In this document: positions 59,726-64,000 of the stretch, one piece after another | How the letters are laid out: the number at the start of each line of letters is the position of its first letter | Numbering within the stretch: position 1 is the stretch's first letter | DNA from: Caprella mutica | Lineage: Eukaryota; Arthropoda; Malacostraca; Amphipoda; Caprellidae | NCBI GenBank assembly: GCA_947561585.1 | Contig: CANNZV010000113.1 | Location: 115,999-179,998, forward strand | Length of the DNA stretch: 64,000 nt | Direction: 5' to 3' | Position numbers and translations under genes: made by a program | Notes under the pieces: generated by a model | What the model saw: the letters and a program-made list of their open reading frames with translations, nothing else | Database searches by the model: none | Told to the model about the DNA's origin: nothing

Positions 59726-60542
59726 TAAAAAAAAGAACAAGAACGAAAAAATAGATCAGAGAAAAAGAAGAGAGAAGAAAGTAAAGAAGAAAGTAAAGAA
59801 GAAAGTAAAGAAGATAGAAGAGAAGGGTATGAGGAAACACCCTTTTGTAGAAAGTAATAAAAACTTCAAATTTTTATTTTTAATAAAAATTTCTCAGATT
59901 CCAATGAAATTTTCTTTATAATATTATAAATACAGTTAAATAATTTAGATTAAACCTTAATATTTAGTTAAATAGTTTTATACCTAAATATATGTGAATA
60001 TGAAAAGGAATTTGAACGATATGAACTAATCAATATGAGATAATATTACTACAGAGATCATTTTCAATTCAAATTGTACTCATAATAACAGTATAGAGTT
60101 AGTCAGTGTTACTGGATACAAATAATGTGGTAAATTATACATGTATGAGCAGGAATGAAATATAGCATTCATACATACAAAAAAAACGAAGTAATTTAAT
60201 TAGTAAATCTCAACAGACTTTCCATTTTTATTATCATTTTAAAGTAATGAATGGATGTCTAATTTCATTAAAAGATATAATATAAATATCGTAATATAAT
60301 GTAAGGTAAGCTCTAGTATATTTAGATTGCTTCACATGTTGGTGTACCTGTAGGTATCATGGAGAACAATTCAAATAATAGTTAACTAATAAATATCATA
60401 TATATTTATCTAGAGTGTCCGAAAAATGAAGAAAAAAAGATGTTGAAAATTAGTCTATCAAATTAATTTGAAAATAACTAACTATGTAGTGGCGCAGGAC
60501 GAAAAACTTTCCACTGAATATTTAAAAATTATTTTAATATCT

Positions 60543-60680
60543 GTATAGCTAGAGCGATACAATAATGGTAAGTCTGGTACCTTTCTATTGTGTCAAGTAG
60601 GGACGATACAATAAGGATGAGTCTGGTACCTTTCTATTGTGTCTAGTTAGGACGAAACAATAAGAGTAATTCTGGTACCT
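60543..60680. repeat. 49-bp minisatellite, about 2.8 units
   Basis: Short form of 41,486-42,851. The first unit is GTATAGCTAGAGCGATACAA; the last is GTCTAGTTAGGACGAAACAA. Confidence 0.9.
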
Positions 60681-60808
60681 ACAGAAATTTAATGTTAGTC
60701 TAGGCGTGGAAATCTAATGTTAGTCTCATTTTCATCGTTAATTCTTGCACTTTTCAACAAGTAATAAAATCTGATCTCTTATCTGATGAACACACAAGAA
60801 ATATGAGT

Positions 60809-61195
60809 AAAACTCTATCTGTGATTGGTCAGCTAAGGCAGTGTGTGTCCACAGAGCTGAACTATCTTCCTTTGCTATCATCTGTGCAGATAGCACACTA
60901 ATCATATTAGTAACAACTCTATCTGTGATTGGTCAGCTAAAGCAGTATGTGTCCACAGAGCTGAACTATCTTCTTTTGCTATCATCTGTGCAGATATCAC
61001 ACTAATCATATTAGTAACAACTCTATCTGTGATTGGTCAGCTAAAGCAGTGTGTGCCCACAGAGCTGAACTATCTTCCTTTGCTATCATCTGTGCAGATA
61101 GCACACTAATCATATTGTAACAACTCTATCTGTGATTGGTCAGCTAAAGCAGTGTGTATCCACAGAGCTGAACTATCATCCTTTGCAATCATCAC
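60809..61195 (-). repeat. 104-bp tandem array, inverted, about 3.7 units
   Basis: Short form of 42,981-43,792, in the right arm of copy 2. Confidence 0.95.
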
Positions 61196-61990
61196 ATACA
61201 TAGCGACATGACAAATACAATTCTTTTAACATATATCAAATACTCTTAATTTTAACATATCCTTTTATAATACATATGGTATCTATTTCCAAAAACTATT
61301 CATGATATACTCATGTTTAAATGAGTAAGTGCCACATGGTGTACACATGGATTTGTTTGCAGCAAATGAATGTTTTTCTTTATGTAAATTCGAACGTATT
61401 TCAACGAAGCTCAAAGAATTATCTCAATATTATTGAATCTAATTCATGTTATACATCACTCTTTTAGTAAACATATGAATTACTCTTCACATACAATCAT
61501 TAACGTTATGTAACATGTTATTCACCACCAGATGGTGTTTGCGTATAATTTTCATAATTTATAATTGATATTTGTTGAGATTTATTATCCTTTTTATTAA
61601 CTGATCATCTGTCTTGGAAACTTAAATTCTTACACATCAGTAATTACCATCATTTAATATGCATGGTTAAAATTATCGTACTTTGCACTAACTATTTATT
61701 AGATTATAATTATTTAATATTTTTTATTTCTAATTTTGGTTTGTATGAAATCCTAATAATGTACTAAAAATAATAAAATATAACATTACGTAGTCGTAAC
61801 ATTTATTATGAACAAATAACCTTAAGAATGTAAATCAAATATCAGCTTCAAACTCCGTAGAGTTAAATTCTATATAATCCATTATATTATTATAAAATAG
61901 ATAATTTCACAATACATTTAATTAATAATTATAATATTAATTCAATGATGTTAAAGACCTAAAATGAATAACAAATAATAATCCATACAA
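61196..61990 (-). repeat. Right arm of proximal inverted repeat, copy 2
   Basis: Nearly identical to 43,793-44,585 and inverted relative to 52,868-53,460. ACCACCAGATGGTGTTTGCG is a clear landmark. Confidence 0.85.
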
Positions 61991-62006
61991 ATAATAATTC
62001 ATACCT

Positions 62007-62236
62007 GAAACTCTAGCTGAAACTCTAGCTGAAACTCTAGCTGAAACTCTAGATGAACTCTAGCTGAAACTCCTTCTGAAACTCTATCTGAAACTCTAGC
62101 TGAAACTCTAGATGAACTCTAGCTGAAACTCCTTCTGAAACTCTATCTGAAACTCTAGCTGAAACTCTAGCCGAAACTCTAGATGAAACTCTAGCTGAAA
62201 CTCTAGCTGAAACTCTAGCTGAAACTCTAGTTGAAA
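62007..62236. repeat. 12-bp tandem array, short form
   Basis: About 19 units of GAAACTCTAGCT. A segment (GATGAACTCTAGCTGAAACT, then CCTTCTGAAACTCTATC) is duplicated about 59 bp apart; its 11-bp unit shifts the frame relative to the copy-1 array. Confidence 0.95.
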
Positions 62237-62672
62237 ATTTCAAAGCTTTATGTATAGGTGTGTTTTAACTATATATTGATTACGTAAACTGTTCTATTGT
62301 TAATAAAGATAAATTTCATTTCTTTTATTCTGCTATTGAATTGGCCAAAACATGTATTGATTATTTATATTGTTTAATCTTCTAAATACCTTGTAATTAA
62401 CTCTTTATGAACTATATTAGTTTGAGAGTGGTGTGATAGAGTGTGACTGTATTATGTGAGTAGGGTTAGTATATTGGGGCCATAGTTTGAATATATAAAC
62501 ACCTGCAGAAAATTATGAATCGTGTTATTTCATACCCAAATATCATAATTCTGCTCTATTGAAGTCCTACAATAAGTCTAGTCATATCGAACGAATCAGC
62601 CCTTAAGTTGCATAAACGAAAAGATAAGTTTATTATTTTCTAGTCACGTTAGCTTCAGCTCTATGCCACTAC

Positions 62673-62893
62673 ACAGTTGTGATACGAGTCAATTTATAAA
62701 CACATATAAAATTTTAGAATGCTCTTTGTGTGTGGATTTATACCTTTAGTTCTTAATGATTTCATTATTTGGAAGAACAATAGCATATACAATATTTCAA
62801 ATTACTTTAAAATAATTTGGTACTATCGAGTAATTCTGGTTTAGTAAAAAATTAGAAAGACGATTGAAATTTATTTAATAGTTTTCAATATAC
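62673..62893 (-). repeat. Right arm of distal inverted repeat, copy 2
   Basis: Pairs with 50,412-50,624. Confidence 0.85.
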
Positions 62894-62924
62894 AATATGG
62901 TTCTATTCATTATGAGGGATTGAG

Positions 62925-63345
62925 TTATAAATGACCTTGACCTTGACCTTTGACCGAATCGCTTTCAAATTTCTATCAGACGGTTCCTGGACATTGACCA
63001 ATTGTACCATCAAATTTCAAACAATTTGGTTGAATACTTTTTGAGTTATCGAGTTAGAAACGACCTTGACCTTGATCTTTTTTCTTTGACCCGATCGCTC
63101 CAAAAATCAAATAAAATTGTTCCTGTATATTGACCAATCGACCCACCAAGTTTCGTGCACTATGGTTTAATACTTTTTGAGTTATAAATGACCATGACCT
63201 TGACCTTTGACCAGGTCACTCCCAAAATTCTACCATCAGGTCACTGGACATGGACCAATTGTTTCACTAAATTTCAGGCAATTTGGCTGAAAAAATTTTC
63301 AGTTAAGCGAATAACAAGATGATAAATAAATAAATATATAATGAA
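62925..63345 (-). repeat. GGTCAAGGTCA-bearing repeat, reversed, copy 2
   Basis: About three units, with TGACCTTGACCTTTGACC-type cores and an (ATAA)n-type tail near 63,315-63,335. It lies between the distal and terminal inverted repeats and looks inserted there. Confidence 0.8.
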
Positions 63346-63394
63346 ATGCCGATGAAAATATGACCTTCCCGCATTCTGAAAAGGTAATAAAACA

Positions 63395-63479
63395 TACAAA
63401 CGCATAAGGTAGGAAAATTATTATTTCCCTATAGATATCTGATTTACCAAAATCATATTAAGTAACAAAGCTAGAAAAT
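63395..63479 (-). repeat. Right terminal inverted repeat, copy 2
   Basis: Reverse complement of 50,092-50,178, ending AGTAACAAAGCTAGAAAAT. Sequence beyond it is not repeated elsewhere in the window. Confidence 0.75.
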
Positions 63480-63897
63480 CTTAAGACTTCTAACACCAAA
63501 TTTACCTGCTATTTGTGAGTGTAGCATTCAAATTTGGTGACTAAATGTTCGTTTGATTTGCTCTAATGTTCTTTGTAGTAACATGAATAAATTCTATAAT
63601 TACTATTGGAAATAGCAATCTATTTAATGTAATTAGCATTAATTTTAACGTTTGTTTTAAATAAGACAGCAACTGAAGGCGAGTGTGACGTCATGACTTT
63701 AGCGCTCTATTATATTGTATTTAATAACAAAATAATGAAAGAGTTTGATAATTAGTGAAGGAGTTTATATAGAAATGATTTACCAACACCGTAGTCTGGT
63801 TACGGCTTCGATATTTAGAGTTTTGAATATTTCTTCACTAAATTTATTTTCCCAAAGAATTAGCAGGATAAATATAAGTTCCAAGCGTAATGTAGTT
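63480..63897. other. Right flank of the duplicated module
   Basis: Apparently single-copy within the window. No gene is recognised. A perfect TGACGTCA lies at 63,686-63,693. Confidence 0.6.
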
Positions 63898-63971
63898 GGG
63901 CCGTGGTGGCCCAGGGGTTAGCGCGTTAGCCCCTGCCCGAAAAGACTCGGGTTCGATTCCCATTGCTGGCG
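63898..63971 (+). repeat. tRNA-like / SINE-head sequence at window end
   Basis: A-box-like TGGCCCAGGGGTTAGCGCG and perfect B box GGTTCGATTCC (63,950-63,960). The acceptor ends (GGGCCGTG/CATTGCTGGCG) and anticodon arm pair poorly and no T-run follows, so a SINE head is likelier than a tRNA gene. The body would continue past the window. Confidence 0.55.
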
Positions 63972-64000
63972 CTAGCTTTGAGAATCGAATTTAAAAAATG

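Larger units (their letters stand above)
50092..63479. mobile_element. Giant foldback-like non-coding unit, copy 2 (both ends present)
   Basis: About 13.4 kb. Left end ATTTTCTAGCTTTGTTACTT at 50,092; right end is its reverse complement, finishing at 63,479. Further nested inverted pairs: 50,412-50,624 with 62,673-62,893, and 52,868-53,500 with 60,700-61,990. The interior holds three tRNA-like genes, SINE-like sequences, a TIR element and short versions of the arrays that are long in copy 1. It has no transposase or other intact ORF. It lacks the MITE, the 0.9-kb insertion and the non-LTR element found in copy 1, so it is closer to the pre-insertion state. Confidence 0.65.

Noticed and set aside
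50092..63479. Polinton/Maverick or Helitron
   Set aside because: No DNA polymerase B, integrase, capsid, Rep or helicase ORF is present, and there are no Helitron-type TC...CTRR ends with a 3' hairpin that I could identify.

Overview
This is an AT-rich, gene-poor stretch of an animal nuclear genome. Metazoan retroelements (a Ty3/Gypsy integrase remnant and two APE-type non-LTR elements), tRNA-derived SINE-like sequences, MITE-like insertions and large satellite arrays point to an invertebrate, possibly an arthropod or mollusc; I cannot name the species. I see no intact host protein-coding gene. All long open frames lie in tandem repeats or decayed transposable elements.

Layout. (1) 1-20,926 is one 55-bp satellite array of about 380 monomers with higher-order structure of about 5.7 kb. 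It runs into a 20-bp minisatellite (20,924-21,342). (2) 21,354-46,694 is a long non-coding unit, 'copy 1'. Two nested segments at its left recur in inverted orientation at its right, so it resembles a giant foldback element. It carries three tRNA-Gln-like genes, SINE-like sequences, an IS630/Tc1-mariner-like TIR element, six tandem arrays (37, 39, 49, 104 twice, and 12 bp) and a decayed 4.5-kb non-LTR retrotransposon on the minus strand (35,700-40,190). (3) 46,695-47,067 is the 3' stub of a second non-LTR element, abutting (4) a second 55-bp array (47,068-49,484) and a second 20-bp array (49,483-50,081). (5) 50,092-63,479 is 'copy 2' of the unit, about 13.4 kb, with both inverted termini still visible. 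(6) 63,480-64,000 is flanking sequence ending in another tRNA-like sequence.

The whole module [55-bp array - 20-bp array - unit] is therefore present twice in tandem (offset 28,740 bp at the left end). Copy 2 preserves empty sites for insertions found only in copy 1: a 491-bp MITE with 8-bp target duplication, a roughly 0.9-kb LTR- or hAT-like insertion, and the non-LTR element with its adjacent 39-bp array. Almost every tandem array is much longer in copy 1 than in copy 2. The most notable features are the foldback-like architecture, the array-length asymmetry, and a perfect tRNA cloverleaf with anticodon UUA (reads the UAA stop) followed by a Pol III terminator.

All coordinates of diffuse repeats were set by eye and may be off by some bases. 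Similarity statements are visual and not from alignment software.
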